From Clostridia bacterium (GTDB taxonomy: Bacteria; Bacillota; Clostridia; Lachnospirales; Lachnospiraceae): DNA of 64,000 nucleotides. The notes under the pieces were generated by a model. The model was not told the origin of the DNA. It saw only the letters and a list, made by a program, of their open reading frames with translations, and made no database searches. The translations under genes and the position numbers were made by a program. The stretch spans positions 1 through 64,000 of the forward strand of contig CAJTEN010000013.1 of NCBI GenBank assembly GCA_910575245.1. The letters run 5' to 3'. This document shows, in pieces, positions 36,894 through 46,262 of the stretch (position 1 is the first letter of the stretch; every line of letters starts with the position of its first letter).

Positions 36894-36907
36894 ATACATC
36901 CATGTAA
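36894..36907 (-). promoter_or_regulatory. Conserved leader box C (TTACATGGATGTAT)
   Basis: Third copy of a box that reads TTGCATGGATGCAA in leader A and TTGCATGGATGCAG in leader B. The outer bases change together (GC to AU), keeping a TACA-UGGA-UGUA stem with a UGGA loop. An upstream AGGAT word is also shared. Confidence 0.6.
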
Positions 36908-36925
36908 CATTATCGCAATCCTTGC

Positions 36926-36954
36926 ATAGTATTTAACTAAAATATATATCGGAA
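36926..36954 (-). promoter_or_regulatory. Possible promoter of unit C
   Basis: Minus-strand TACTAT (36926-36931) as -10, with a poor -35 (TTCCGA, 17 nt away). The -10 is supported mainly by alignment with leaders A and B. It would drive hldE and the genes to its left. Confidence 0.35.
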
Positions 36955-36994
36955 AAATATTGTGGAATATTAGAAATAAATCTTTTGGCAAAAA

Positions 36995-37510
36995 TCATCT
37001 GCTACTCAGCTTCTCTATCAAGATACTACACATCTCTTCTGGTGTCTTTACTCCGTCATTTATTATCAAAATATCCGGATTTTTAGGAAATTGCAGTTCC
37101 AGATCCACACCTACAACATCTTTGACGCTGCCTTTTCTTGCTTCCTGATACAAGTTTTTCTGATTCCGCTCTTCTAAGACCCAAATCGGTACTTTAATAT
37201 ATATTTCCAAATAATTATCGATATGAGCACGGTTCCATTCTCTGACTTCATCAAACATAGATATCGTACAGCATATTACATGAATGCCCTGATCCACCAG
37301 CAATTTACATAATCGCGAATAGCGCATTGCACATTGAAACCGTTCTTCTCTGGAATAACCCAAATCATTGCCAAACACCTGACGCAGAACATCTCCGTCA
37401 AAAATTACCGTGTTTGAATACTGTTCTTTTAAATATTGATATAGTAATGTTCCTATTGTAGTCTTTCCTGCACCCGCAAGACCCGTTATCCAATATAGTC
37501 TGCCTTCCAT
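36995..37510 (-). CDS. CysC-like kinase; proposed cytidine diphosphoramidate kinase (Cj1415-like)
   Basis: 171 residues, adenylylsulfate-kinase fold. P-loop GLAGAGKTT at 10-18, FDGDVLRQVFGNDLGYSREERF near 38-57, and a lid region EARKGSVKDVVGVD near 125. CysC phosphorylates the 3'-hydroxyl of APS. No ATP sulfurylase or other sulfate-activation gene is present. The neighbours instead match the Campylobacter MeOPN pathway, in which the CysC-like Cj1415 phosphorylates the 3'-hydroxyl of cytidine diphosphoramidate. I prefer that role. Plain PAPS synthesis for the sulfotransferase-like genes is the alternative. Confidence 0.85.
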   Translation of the reverse strand: MEGRLYWITGLAGAGKTTIGTLLYQYLKEQYSNTVIFDGDVLRQVFGNDLGYSREERFQCAMRYSRLCKLLVDQGIHVICCTISMFDEVREWNRAHIDNYLEIYIKVPIWVLEERNQKNLYQEARKGSVKDVVGVDLELQFPKNPDILIINDGVKTPEEMCSILIEKLSSR

Positions 37511-37544
37511 TCATTTCTCACTCCTGTAATATTCAATCCATACT

Positions 37545-38324
37545 CTATAAAAGTTTCTGCTCAACCAGCTTCAAGTCATCGCAGTCATCGATCTCAAACC
37601 AACCTCTATCAATATGTATTGCTTTTAACTTACTTCCTTCATCGATCAAACCCTGCAACAAATCTGTCATATACATTTTCTGATACGTCCGAATAGTGCG
37701 CCATAAAGCAATTCCCTGATTACTACGTTTTTTTGCTTCTGATGCAAGAGCCAGCATGGATATCAAACCGTCACTTTTAAAACGCATCAACCCTATGTAT
37801 TGAGATTGTACCTTACTAATATCTGTTGTTTTCTGCCCAATCTCAGTCAAATAGTCATTCGCATCAAACATTAATGTTTCTGCATCGTCTAATGGATTTT
37901 CACATCGCTCGGACCAATAGGCATACCATCCATCATCCACTATGACAGAAGCACTGTCTTCTGAACGCAGTATAGACCTCAATACTGTTTCCTCATATAT
38001 AATGTCCCCGTAAGATATCAGGATATCATCCTGACTTTCCATAAGCTCTCTGGCACACATTAAAGAGCAAACCATATTAGTGGTCTCATAGTCTTCATTT
38101 ATAATGATATCCATCTTCGTATCCTGAAATTTCTGCTGCAATACATCACCCCGATATCCTGCAACAATTGTAATATCCTCATCTTTAATTCCGCAATTAT
38201 GCATAACCGCCAACTGCCGCTCTATGATACTCTTCCCATTTACCTCCACCATACATTTCGGCCTGTCATCTGTCAGGGGCCTTAATCTGGTACCTTGTCC
38301 TGCTGCTAAAATTATTACTTTCAT
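37545..38324 (-). CDS. Sugar-nucleotidyltransferase-fold cytidylyltransferase (Cj1416-like)
   Basis: 259 residues. IILAAGQGTRLRPLTDDRPK at the N-terminus binds the nucleotide, NEDYETTNMVCSLMCAREL near 77-95 is the pattern of the phosphocholine-cytidylyltransferase-like group, ISYGDIIYEE near 103 holds a metal-binding Asp, and WFEIDDCDDLKLVE closes the domain. Could be LicC-like (CDP-choline) or, given the linked amidotransferase, CysC-like and PEP-synthase-like genes, the CTP:phosphoglutamine cytidylyltransferase of the MeOPN pathway. It overlaps the upstream gene by four bases. Confidence 0.85.
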   Translation of the reverse strand: MKVIILAAGQGTRLRPLTDDRPKCMVEVNGKSIIERQLAVMHNCGIKDEDITIVAGYRGDVLQQKFQDTKMDIIINEDYETTNMVCSLMCARELMESQDDILISYGDIIYEETVLRSILRSEDSASVIVDDGWYAYWSERCENPLDDAETLMFDANDYLTEIGQKTTDISKVQSQYIGLMRFKSDGLISMLALASEAKKRSNQGIALWRTIRTYQKMYMTDLLQGLIDEGSKLKAIHIDRGWFEIDDCDDLKLVEQKLL

Positions 38325-39859
38325 TCGATAGCCTCTCTTTCAATATATTTATTCTTTATAAACTCTTTAATTCTGTAGCCATTTTTCCCATCAAAATGCT
38401 TTATAAATTCTTTGCTTGCTTTTTTTCTGATTTCCAGCATCGGATCCTGTTTATTTTTAAGCATTTCAAAAAAGGCTATAATATCTTCACTCTCATACGC
38501 GGAATAACAACTATCTGCTAAATTCGGATGCCAATGTAGATCTTTCTTTGAACGATAAGCCGCACATATAGGCTTTAAAGTAGGTAAAGCTGAACAAATA
38601 ATACCGCAAAAAGCATCTGTCAGAACTCCGTCCGCAATAGAAAAGGCATTATCGTAAGTCTCTGTATCATCATACACTATATTAGAACTATTGGCACAAT
38701 ACTGTTTAAGCCGCCTTAAGTCTTCATGACTCCAAAATCCGAATCTTAGCATTTCTATTACAAAGCTGCTATGTGGCCTGAATATGAAACCCATTTCCTG
38801 GTTTTTATCTGCATACCCAAACACAGTCCTTGCATATAAATCAAAAGTAAGTGTTTTAGGAATTACCATATTATCAATACCATGTGTGGTTGTCCAAAGC
38901 ACTGTTATCTTTCCCTTTAATTTATCCCATCCATCAATATATTGTTTCTTTTGCACTGCGTGATATATTTCATCAAATTTTGAATTTCCCAGTTCAACTA
39001 TTTTCTCTGAAAAGTAGTTCGAATCTCTTATTTCTTTATATTGTAAAGAATCAAACAAATAATAATCCGGACGATATATGCCAAAATCCTTTTTTATGCG
39101 CTCCCAAAACAGTTCCACCGATTCATCGTATCTGATCACTGACCAGTAAGCAACAACAATCAGTTTGGCATAATTTCTGCATTCTAACATTCCATCCGTC
39201 ACTTTATTAAATGAAGCACATAAAATTAATATATCCGGTTTATCCCCCCCCGAATACTCATTGCACATAATATATTTATATCCATATTTTTCTGCCTGTC
39301 TTATGGATCTCTCAGACTGATATTCGTCAATAATCAGAAGAAGATCAAATATTGAATCCTCTCTGAACGCCTGACATACTGTATTTATGACGTTCCAAAT
39401 AGTCGGAGAGCAATGACTTATTCTGACTTTTACCTTGTTATGTTTTTTTCTACAAGTCTCAATAACCTGTTCCAAAGGTAAAAAATCTTTCAGCAAAAAT
39501 CCATTACCGTCATATTCCATTTTTTCTTTTTTATGGCTGTACAGATTTATAATATTAGCAGATGGAATAAATTCACAAAGTTCATTGAACATTTTTGAAT
39601 TAACATCTTCATTCTCCACTGTAAGAATAATATGCATATCCTTTTTGTAGGCAACTTTTAATTCAGTCAAATCAATAATATTTTGATTATATTTTGAATA
39701 CTCATTATCTACAATAAAACAAGGTTTTAGGTCAAAATAATCCTGCATAACATTTTTAACCCTTACACCATTCATTCCAAATGGATAAATAATAAATTTA
39801 TTCACCTGTTTGTCAATATATTTTTTCAATATATTTTTAATAAAATTATCATTATACAT
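38321..39859 (-). CDS. CDP-glycerol glycerophosphotransferase-like protein with N-terminal Rossmann module
   Basis: 512 residues. The N-terminal part (KFIIYPFGMNGVRVKNVM; CFIVDNEYSKYNQ) is the shared accessory module. From about 135 on it is a GT-B-like domain similar to TagB/TagF transferases: ITVLWTTTHGIDNMV, GFIFRPHSSFVIEML, IADGVLTDAFCGI and the terminal HFDGKNGYRIKEFI. It may add a polyol phosphate or a sugar from a CDP donor. It interrupts the otherwise Cj1415-1422-like order. A G8 tract inside the frame (39244-39251) could allow on/off switching; in this sequence it is on. Confidence 0.75.
   Translation of the reverse strand: MYNDNFIKNILKKYIDKQVNKFIIYPFGMNGVRVKNVMQDYFDLKPCFIVDNEYSKYNQNIIDLTELKVAYKKDMHIILTVENEDVNSKMFNELCEFIPSANIINLYSHKKEKMEYDGNGFLLKDFLPLEQVIETCRKKHNKVKVRISHCSPTIWNVINTVCQAFREDSIFDLLLIIDEYQSERSIRQAEKYGYKYIMCNEYSGGDKPDILILCASFNKVTDGMLECRNYAKLIVVAYWSVIRYDESVELFWERIKKDFGIYRPDYYLFDSLQYKEIRDSNYFSEKIVELGNSKFDEIYHAVQKKQYIDGWDKLKGKITVLWTTTHGIDNMVIPKTLTFDLYARTVFGYADKNQEMGFIFRPHSSFVIEMLRFGFWSHEDLRRLKQYCANSSNIVYDDTETYDNAFSIADGVLTDAFCGIICSALPTLKPICAAYRSKKDLHWHPNLADSCYSAYESEDIIAFFEMLKNKQDPMLEIRKKASKEFIKHFDGKNGYRIKEFIKNKYIEREAIE
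39244..39251 (-). repeat. G8 homopolymer inside an intact frame
   Basis: Eight C on the plus strand, read TCG GGG GGG GAT on the coding strand (Ser-Gly-Gly-Asp, about residue 205). Change of one base would truncate the transferase. The same length as the tract that breaks paralog C. Confidence 0.75.
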
Positions 39860-39871
39860 TATACTTTCACC

Positions 39872-40480
39872 TTAATTATCTGGTCTAAATAATTTTGTTA
39901 CTCTTTGAATATCTGAATTTGAATATGGATTTTCTCGTTCCGGATGCCACATGGATGCCATAATTTTATACTGGGTACATTCTATTGCTTCAATCACTCC
40001 ATCTTCTGCTGTCTCTGCTATCTGTAAAGGTTTCTTAATTTGTTTGCACCCCTGATTATGATAACTGTTTACCTCCATTATTCCCCATGTTCCTTGTACC
40101 TGATGCCGAACTGCCACATGATCCTCAATGTTCTCCAATTCGCAGTCAAAATAAGCTAATATAGACTGCATTCCCCGACAAAAACCATATATTGGAATGC
40201 TTCTATTTAATGCAATTTCGATCATCCTTCTGTCCGTCTCATCTCTTTCTGGTGCCGTCCCTCCATAACGAACCAGCGAGTTCCCGCCTGTCAGCATAAT
40301 TCCAACAGGATTTATACATGATATCATCTTTTCCAGTTTCTGTACCACATTAGGAACCGGCACTGGTATATAACCACAGGTTTCTAAAAACCGGGGAATA
40401 CTCTGGTCAGCACAATCACGGCGTTCCTGATAACTCTCAACTATTTCTACTCTTTGTGTATAGATAACAATTTCCTTCAT
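39872..40480 (-). CDS. Class I glutamine amidotransferase; proposed CDP-glutamine hydrolase (Cj1417-like)
   Basis: 202 residues. Single GATase1 domain with LTGGNSLVRYGG near 64, nucleophile Cys101 in YGFCRGMQS, and His179/Glu181 in SMWHPERENP, so the full triad is present. By motifs it belongs to the gamma-glutamyl hydrolase/puuD-like C26 group. In C. jejuni, Cj1417 of this type cleaves glutamate from CDP-linked glutamine to leave cytidine diphosphoramidate. No synthase partner domain is next to it, which fits a free hydrolase. The neighbours on both sides support the MeOPN reading. Confidence 0.85.
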   Translation of the reverse strand: MKEIVIYTQRVEIVESYQERRDCADQSIPRFLETCGYIPVPVPNVVQKLEKMISCINPVGIMLTGGNSLVRYGGTAPERDETDRRMIEIALNRSIPIYGFCRGMQSILAYFDCELENIEDHVAVRHQVQGTWGIMEVNSYHNQGCKQIKKPLQIAETAEDGVIEAIECTQYKIMASMWHPERENPYSNSDIQRVTKLFRPDN

Positions 40481-40542
40481 TTGTATAAATCTTCCTCTTC
40501 CTGCACATAAACCGACAGTAAATAAAACAGATTTCCAACATA

Positions 40543-42972
40543 CTAAAATTTGTAACTCCGTAATACCCCATATGTCTCATCTAGCTCTATTCCCATTATC
40601 TCTGCAAAACGTTCCAGCCAAAGCAAATGCCTAATAATTTTCTGCACTTTTTCAATACTTCCCCAATTTTTCCCGTTTGTCGCTCCCGGCAGTTCCTCCC
40701 AGCGAAAATCTTTCAAAAACATTTCCTGCAGTTCTCGTCTACTGAAACTCAAAGAGTTAAGATAAGGATATCCGTATTTTTTCTGAAAGGAGCCGGCCGC
40801 CAGACATATACGCATTCTATCAAAAACAGTAAAGTATTCTTCATACAGATTATATGCTGGTCTTATATCAAATCCGGTAATATTTCCATAAAATGCTTTT
40901 TCTCCGTGAAACGTTGTTTCCAGCAGAGAATCGCTAAAAGGAATTCCCCACCACTGACAAAGCGATGTAAGTATTTCTCTTGGATTGCGTTTCAATTCCT
41001 CGAACTTTATGGTACGCTCATCCCAACACGGATACATTTTTACGCGCTTTGTATCCCATCCAAAGATAGATTCACTTATCAATTTCCAATTCAGTCCAGA
41101 CTGTAATTGAGCTCTTATAAATGAACCCGCATGAATATATCTATTACGTACTGTACAAAGTGTAAACCCTTTTACTTCCTTACTGCCCAGCCAAAACGCC
41201 CATTCTCTCACTAATTCGCGCTCCCAGCAGTGTGGCTCCCAATAAATTATCATATTCGCCAAATTTGATATTTCTCTATCATACATTGCTTCATAAGCGA
41301 TATGAAACATAACAAATAATTCCTGCGAAGTAAAACAATCACTCAGCTCCAATAGTTCTTCCATCTTTTGCTGAAATTTATCCCTATAAGGAAAATCCCA
41401 TTCTACTGCCGCGCCTCCTGCTTCTTCCTGATACAATGTCCAGAAAACAGATAAAATATCTTTGGATTTTTCTTCCGCTAAACGTATACAAATGGAATAT
41501 AAATCCTGATTGAGAAATGCCCCTTTTTCAAAGGACCTGCCTCCTTCCATCAGCACAATATACGGGTGGCCCGCTAAACTCTGTCTGACCAGAAGGTTTC
41601 CACTATACGGCGGTATCGCTCCAAGTAATATCCCCAATGGCCGCAGTTCTTTCCTGACATACTTTTCAGTCTCTGCTACTAAATGAATAGATTTTATCAT
41701 GTCAGAAAAATAGTCTGTATAATCATAGATTTTATACGCCTTGAATCTCTCAATATAGGCACCATATTTATCTACTGTGTCTTTTGTCATCATTGATCTG
41801 ACCGCAAATTCCGGTGTCAGCAATAGGTATACCGTATCTTCTGTCGGGTTTTTTCCGTCTATCTCTGGTATATTGAACTTTTCTATCTCTGCTTCATTTG
41901 ACTCCAAAATGTCCCAATATCCTATCTTTCTTGTTTTTGCTCCATTCTGTTTCCACCATCTATACACCCGATTACATAAACGAATATCTCCTATAAATAT
42001 CAGGTTTTTATCTGTAAGTACATGTCTGAGGTTGTTCTCGGGCACTTCAATATAATCCCGAAGCAGAAGATATCGTCTGTTCCTTTCATATCCCTCATAA
42101 TCATAAATATCGACATCTCCAAATCCCCACGCACTATGCTTTGAACTACATTCTATGATGACAGCTTCCTCAAACTGCCCCGTAATCCCCGCCTTATCTA
42201 AAATTGGTTTTCCGAACAGACTTTTTCTTGATTCATCCACCTTTCCCGACTGAAATGCACATATATCAATCCCGTTCGACAATAACCAATCGTATGCATC
42301 CTGCGCCTTTGTTCCAGTTCCCCTGATAACAATTTCCTTTTCTTCCCGCAGTCTCCTTACTAAATCTTCTGCACTTCCATCTGCATCCGTTATCTTTCCG
42401 GCTTTAATATTTGCTTCATAGATTTCATTTACACACTCGAATTCTACAGATGCACTTCTTAACCGTTCCTGTCTCCAATTTCTCTTCCCTCTGCACACTC
42501 CTTCCGCCCATATCTCATAATTCTGATGAACCGGTATAATATGCTTTCCCCATGTGCCAAGCTCGTCCCACAATTCCCCTTCTACATTTACCGTAATCCC
42601 TCTTGTTCCTAAATATTTTGCCATATGCCAGGCAAGTTCGTTACAACCGTGAATTGTTACTCCACAGCAATCCGGATTCAGATCGTGAAAAGACAATGCT
42701 CCTCTGCATTCCTCCAGCTCACGCAGCATCCTTAATTCTCTGTCAGCCTCTACATCCTGCCATGCAACACAGATCAGTCTATAGTTCCTGTCTACCACCG
42801 GAAGTACATCCGACACTTTATTTCTTGAATAATATTCTCTCCCTTTCTGCCATATAGTTTCATCTAAAACCAGGTATTCCTGCTGCCCGCTCTGAAAACA
42901 GGAGCATTGTTCATTCTTATCCAAACTATCATATTCTGCCTGATATGTCTTAATATCACAAAATCGTATCAT
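40543..42972 (-). CDS. Sulfotransferase-like large protein, copy 2; candidate phosphoramidate transferase
   Basis: 809 residues from ATG 42972 (paralog begins MIRF as well). Parts: CBS-half-like N-terminus (VSDVLPVVDRNYRLICVAWQ), two Rossmann-like modules (EIVIRGTGTKAQDAYDWLL; LIFIGDIRLCNRVYRWWKQ), then a C-terminal sulfotransferase-like domain. Its PLoop-like GAIPPYSGNLLVRQSLAGHP corresponds to the 5'-phosphosulfate loop, and IKFEELKRNPREILTSLCQW to the conserved sulfotransferase helix. Enzymes of this fold use 3'-phosphonucleotide donors, so 3'-phospho-CDP-amidate is a reasonable donor here. Sulfate transfer from PAPS is the alternative. Very similar to 42994-45471, nine to ten bases away. 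Confidence 0.72.
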   Translation of the reverse strand: MIRFCDIKTYQAEYDSLDKNEQCSCFQSGQQEYLVLDETIWQKGREYYSRNKVSDVLPVVDRNYRLICVAWQDVEADRELRMLRELEECRGALSFHDLNPDCCGVTIHGCNELAWHMAKYLGTRGITVNVEGELWDELGTWGKHIIPVHQNYEIWAEGVCRGKRNWRQERLRSASVEFECVNEIYEANIKAGKITDADGSAEDLVRRLREEKEIVIRGTGTKAQDAYDWLLSNGIDICAFQSGKVDESRKSLFGKPILDKAGITGQFEEAVIIECSSKHSAWGFGDVDIYDYEGYERNRRYLLLRDYIEVPENNLRHVLTDKNLIFIGDIRLCNRVYRWWKQNGAKTRKIGYWDILESNEAEIEKFNIPEIDGKNPTEDTVYLLLTPEFAVRSMMTKDTVDKYGAYIERFKAYKIYDYTDYFSDMIKSIHLVAETEKYVRKELRPLGILLGAIPPYSGNLLVRQSLAGHPYIVLMEGGRSFEKGAFLNQDLYSICIRLAEEKSKDILSVFWTLYQEEAGGAAVEWDFPYRDKFQQKMEELLELSDCFTSQELFVMFHIAYEAMYDREISNLANMIIYWEPHCWERELVREWAFWLGSKEVKGFTLCTVRNRYIHAGSFIRAQLQSGLNWKLISESIFGWDTKRVKMYPCWDERTIKFEELKRNPREILTSLCQWWGIPFSDSLLETTFHGEKAFYGNITGFDIRPAYNLYEEYFTVFDRMRICLAAGSFQKKYGYPYLNSLSFSRRELQEMFLKDFRWEELPGATNGKNWGSIEKVQKIIRHLLWLERFAEIMGIELDETYGVLRSYKF

Positions 42973-42993
42973 TATACTTCCCAATCTCTCGCA

Positions 42994-45471
42994 TTAATAT
43001 TTTTCAACTATCTCTATTTCCATTATTTCTGCAAAACGTGCCAGCCAAAGCAGATATCTGATAATTTTTTGCTGCTTCCAGATGCTTTCCTCATCTTTTC
43101 CCTCTGTAGCTCCTGATATCTTCTCCCAATGAAAATCCTTCAAAAACATCTCTTGCAGCTCCTGTCTGCTAAAGTCAAGACAATTTTCATAGGGATACCC
43201 ATACTTCTTTTGATAAGAACGGGCTGTCAAACATATTCTCATTCTGTCAAAAACAGTAAAATATTCCTCATACAGATTATATGCCGGTTTTATTTCAAAC
43301 CCGGTAATCTCTCCATAAAATGCTTTTTTCCTATGCATAGTTGTTTCCATCAAAGCATCATTAAAAGGGATTCCCAGCCATTCACAAAAAAGCAAAAGCG
43401 TCTCTTTAGGCTTACATTTAAATTCCTCAAATTTTACAGTCCATTCGTTCCAATATTCATATACTCTGACTTGTTGCATGTCCCAACCATACATACAGTT
43501 ATTCAATGCTCTCCAGCTTAATTCTGTAAATGATCTCATAACTGACCCTGCACGAATGTATTGGTTACGCACCATGCTAAGAGTAAAACCGTTCACTTCT
43601 GTGCTCCCCAGCCAATATGCCCACTCTCTTACCATTTCAGGATTCCACTGGTGTGGTTCCCAGTAAATGACTATATCCCCCAAATTTAATTTCTCTCTTC
43701 CATGCATCGCTTCATAAGCAACATGAAACATGACAAATAGTTCCTGCGAAGTAAAGTAATCACTTAACCTCAACAGTTCCTCCATCTTATGATCAAATCT
43801 TTCTATGTCAGGAAAGTAATACGGTATTACATCCGCTCCTGCTTCCTTTTCGTACAATGTCCAAAAAGCAGACAGAATATCCTCTGATTTTTCCTCTGAT
43901 AAACGTATACAAACGGAATATAAATCATCATTAAAATAACCATATTCCTCTAGCATTATAATATGTGAATGTCCTTCTAAGCTTTGTCTGACCAGAGTAT
44001 TTCCACAATAAGGAGCTATTGCCCCAAGCAATATTCCATGGGGACATAGTTCTTTCCTACCATATTTTTTAATTCCGTATTCCAAATGAATAGATTTTTT
44101 CATATCAGAAAAATAATCAATATAATCATGTATCTCATATGTCTTAAATTGATCAATATAAATACCGTATTTGTCTGCTGCTTCTTTCGACACATGACCT
44201 TTATAAGCATATCTGGGAGCTATCAGCAAATAAACATTGCCCTGTGCCATCTCGCTTCCATCTGCCTCAGGAATCTCAAATCTTGCCCGCTCAATTCCGT
44301 TTTCTCCCAAGATATCCCAATACTCTATTCTTCCTATTCCCGCCACATGCTGCTTATACCATCTGTAAACCCGGTTACACAGACGAATGTCCCCTGTAAA
44401 TATTAATTTTTTTCCTGCAAGTATATGCACAAGATTATTTCCAAGTATTTCTATATAGTCCCGAAGTAATAAATATCTCTTGTTCCTTTCATAGCCTTCA
44501 TAAGCATAAGTGTCCACATTCCCAAATCCCCATGCACTATACTTCGAGCCACACTCAATGATAACAGCTTTCTGAAACTGTTCTGCTATCTCCTTTCCTA
44601 CAATCGGTTTACCAAACAAACTTTTTCTAGTTTCATTCATCTTACCAGGCTGGAACGCACAGATATCAATGCCATTTGCCAGCAGCCAATCATAAGCATC
44701 CAGTGCTTTTGTTCCCGTTCCTCTGATAACGATCTCTTTTTCTTTCCGCAGTCTTTCTAATAAGTCCTCCACGTTTCCATCTGCATCCGTTATCTTTCCG
44801 GCTTTAATGTTTGCTTCATAGATTTTATCCACACATTCAAATTCTACCGAAGCGCTTCTTAGCCGTTCTTGTTTCCAGCTTTTGCTCTTCCGGTGAACCC
44901 CTTCGGCCCATATCTCATAATTCTCACATTTCGCTATTCCATAATCTTCCCATGTACCAAGCTCCTGCCAAAATTCTCCATCTACTCTTATATCAATCCC
45001 ACATCCTGACAGATATTTAACAAAATACCACGCAAGCTCGTTACAACCATGGACCGTTACGCCAGTACAATCAGGATAAAAATCTCGAAAAGACAACGCA
45101 TCCCTGCACTCTTCCAATTCCCGCAACATTCGTAACTCCCGGTTGGCTTCTTCATCCTGCCATGCAAGACCAACTAACTGATGTCTTTTATTCAATACCG
45201 GAACTACATCTGCCACTTTACATCCGGCAAAGAATTCTCTTCCCTTCTGCCAAATAGTTTCATCCAGAATAAGATACTCCTGCTGTATGCTTTTATGTAT
45301 GTCTTCATTCTCCTGAAGGGAGGTATATGTAATGCTTCCCATATATACTCCACTTATTAGTACACATACTACCTCCCTCTGATGTCCATTTTGAAAATAG
45401 GCATATAACTCATTTTTATTCAGAGCGTCACATTCTACAGAATATATATTGCTATTGTAAAACCGTATCAC
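42994..45471 (-). CDS. Sulfotransferase-like large protein, copy 1; candidate phosphoramidate transferase
   Basis: 825 residues from GTG 45471 (AAAGGA upstream). Same architecture as copy 2, with long stretches alike (for example EEYFTVFDRMRICL and GKITDADG). Its loop reads GAIAPYCGNTLVRQSLEGHS and its acceptor-side segment VKFEEFKCKPKETLLLFCEW. About 35 extra residues near the N-terminus (REVVCVLISGVYMGSITY) are missing in copy 2. Tandem duplication with divergence suggests two acceptor positions, as for the paired MeOPN transferases Cj1421 and Cj1422. No membrane segment. Confidence 0.72.
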   Translation of the reverse strand: MIRFYNSNIYSVECDALNKNELYAYFQNGHQREVVCVLISGVYMGSITYTSLQENEDIHKSIQQEYLILDETIWQKGREFFAGCKVADVVPVLNKRHQLVGLAWQDEEANRELRMLRELEECRDALSFRDFYPDCTGVTVHGCNELAWYFVKYLSGCGIDIRVDGEFWQELGTWEDYGIAKCENYEIWAEGVHRKSKSWKQERLRSASVEFECVDKIYEANIKAGKITDADGNVEDLLERLRKEKEIVIRGTGTKALDAYDWLLANGIDICAFQPGKMNETRKSLFGKPIVGKEIAEQFQKAVIIECGSKYSAWGFGNVDTYAYEGYERNKRYLLLRDYIEILGNNLVHILAGKKLIFTGDIRLCNRVYRWYKQHVAGIGRIEYWDILGENGIERARFEIPEADGSEMAQGNVYLLIAPRYAYKGHVSKEAADKYGIYIDQFKTYEIHDYIDYFSDMKKSIHLEYGIKKYGRKELCPHGILLGAIAPYCGNTLVRQSLEGHSHIIMLEEYGYFNDDLYSVCIRLSEEKSEDILSAFWTLYEKEAGADVIPYYFPDIERFDHKMEELLRLSDYFTSQELFVMFHVAYEAMHGREKLNLGDIVIYWEPHQWNPEMVREWAYWLGSTEVNGFTLSMVRNQYIRAGSVMRSFTELSWRALNNCMYGWDMQQVRVYEYWNEWTVKFEEFKCKPKETLLLFCEWLGIPFNDALMETTMHRKKAFYGEITGFEIKPAYNLYEEYFTVFDRMRICLTARSYQKKYGYPYENCLDFSRQELQEMFLKDFHWEKISGATEGKDEESIWKQQKIIRYLLWLARFAEIMEIEIVEKY

Positions 45472-45492
45472 TATATATTTCCTTTCAGTGTC

Positions 45493-46242
45493 TCACTTCA
45501 CCTGCGCCATCCATATCCTGGTCGTATACGGAACTTTAATATACTTCTCGCCCTTCGCCTCAACCACTTTTCGTATTTCTTCATTGATAAATGCAAACTT
45601 GTCTTTTGACTGCCGCTGTACTGTACCATGAGATTTCCATCCTTCTACAAAATCCTCTGATGACATTTCATGCACTACAGTTCCTTCAATACAGATCACA
45701 TCTTTAAACAAACCACTCTGGTCAATGACTTCTGTCTGATCTTCTCTTCTTGTTCCATATTTATAATCGTCTATCTGTGTCTTTAAGATATCCTCTATCT
45801 CCATCTGAAGCGGATCATTCAAATCTCTGTGATTCCACATACAAGCAAACCAACCATTGCTTTTCAAAATTCTTTTCGTTTCTAGTAGTGCTTCCTGACG
45901 ATTGCACACGTTAAAGGAAGAGCCAAAAGTTACCAAATCAAATTTATTACTTTCCATGCCGGTATGTTCACCTACCCCCTCAAACCACTGGACATTTTGA
46001 TACTGGCTTGTCCTTTGAATACCGTTTTTACGCATCGCGTCATTCGGCTCCACTGCACAAACATTCAAGCCATACTCTGCCAGCTTCAAAGTCAAATGTG
46101 CCGCTCCGGCACCCACATCGCAGGCCGCATCTCCTTTTTTAACCCCGGCAGTTTCCAACATTTTGTCAATTGATGTCTGTGCATAATCTGGTCTCTTTAA
46201 GTATGCCTCTGCTAAATCTGTGTAATCCCATTCTGTTTTCAT
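45493..46242 (-). CDS. Class I SAM methyltransferase, candidate phosphoramidate O-methyltransferase (Cj1419/1420-like)
   Basis: 249 residues from ATG 46242; the longer frame would run into the kinase gene and GGAG precedes this ATG. Start WDYTDLAEAYLKRPDYAQTS, SAM motif I AACDVGAGAAHLTLKLAEYG near 45, acidic loop VCAVEPNDAMRKNGI, and FDLVTFGSSFNVC near 105. It sits between the glutamine-kinase-like and transferase genes, as the methyltransferases do in the Campylobacter cluster, where they O-methylate the phosphoramidate. Family motifs alone do not fix the substrate. Confidence 0.8.
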   Translation of the reverse strand: MKTEWDYTDLAEAYLKRPDYAQTSIDKMLETAGVKKGDAACDVGAGAAHLTLKLAEYGLNVCAVEPNDAMRKNGIQRTSQYQNVQWFEGVGEHTGMESNKFDLVTFGSSFNVCNRQEALLETKRILKSNGWFACMWNHRDLNDPLQMEIEDILKTQIDDYKYGTRREDQTEVIDQSGLFKDVICIEGTVVHEMSSEDFVEGWKSHGTVQRQSKDKFAFINEEIRKVVEAKGEKYIKVPYTTRIWMAQVK

Positions 46243-46262
46243 AACTCCATTTTTCCTTTCAT

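Noticed and set aside
36995-37510. APS kinase for ordinary sulfate activation
   Set aside because: Possible by family, but no ATP sulfurylase, APS-related or sulfate uptake gene is near, while the neighbours fit the phosphoramidate pathway. Kept as the alternative in the feature entry.
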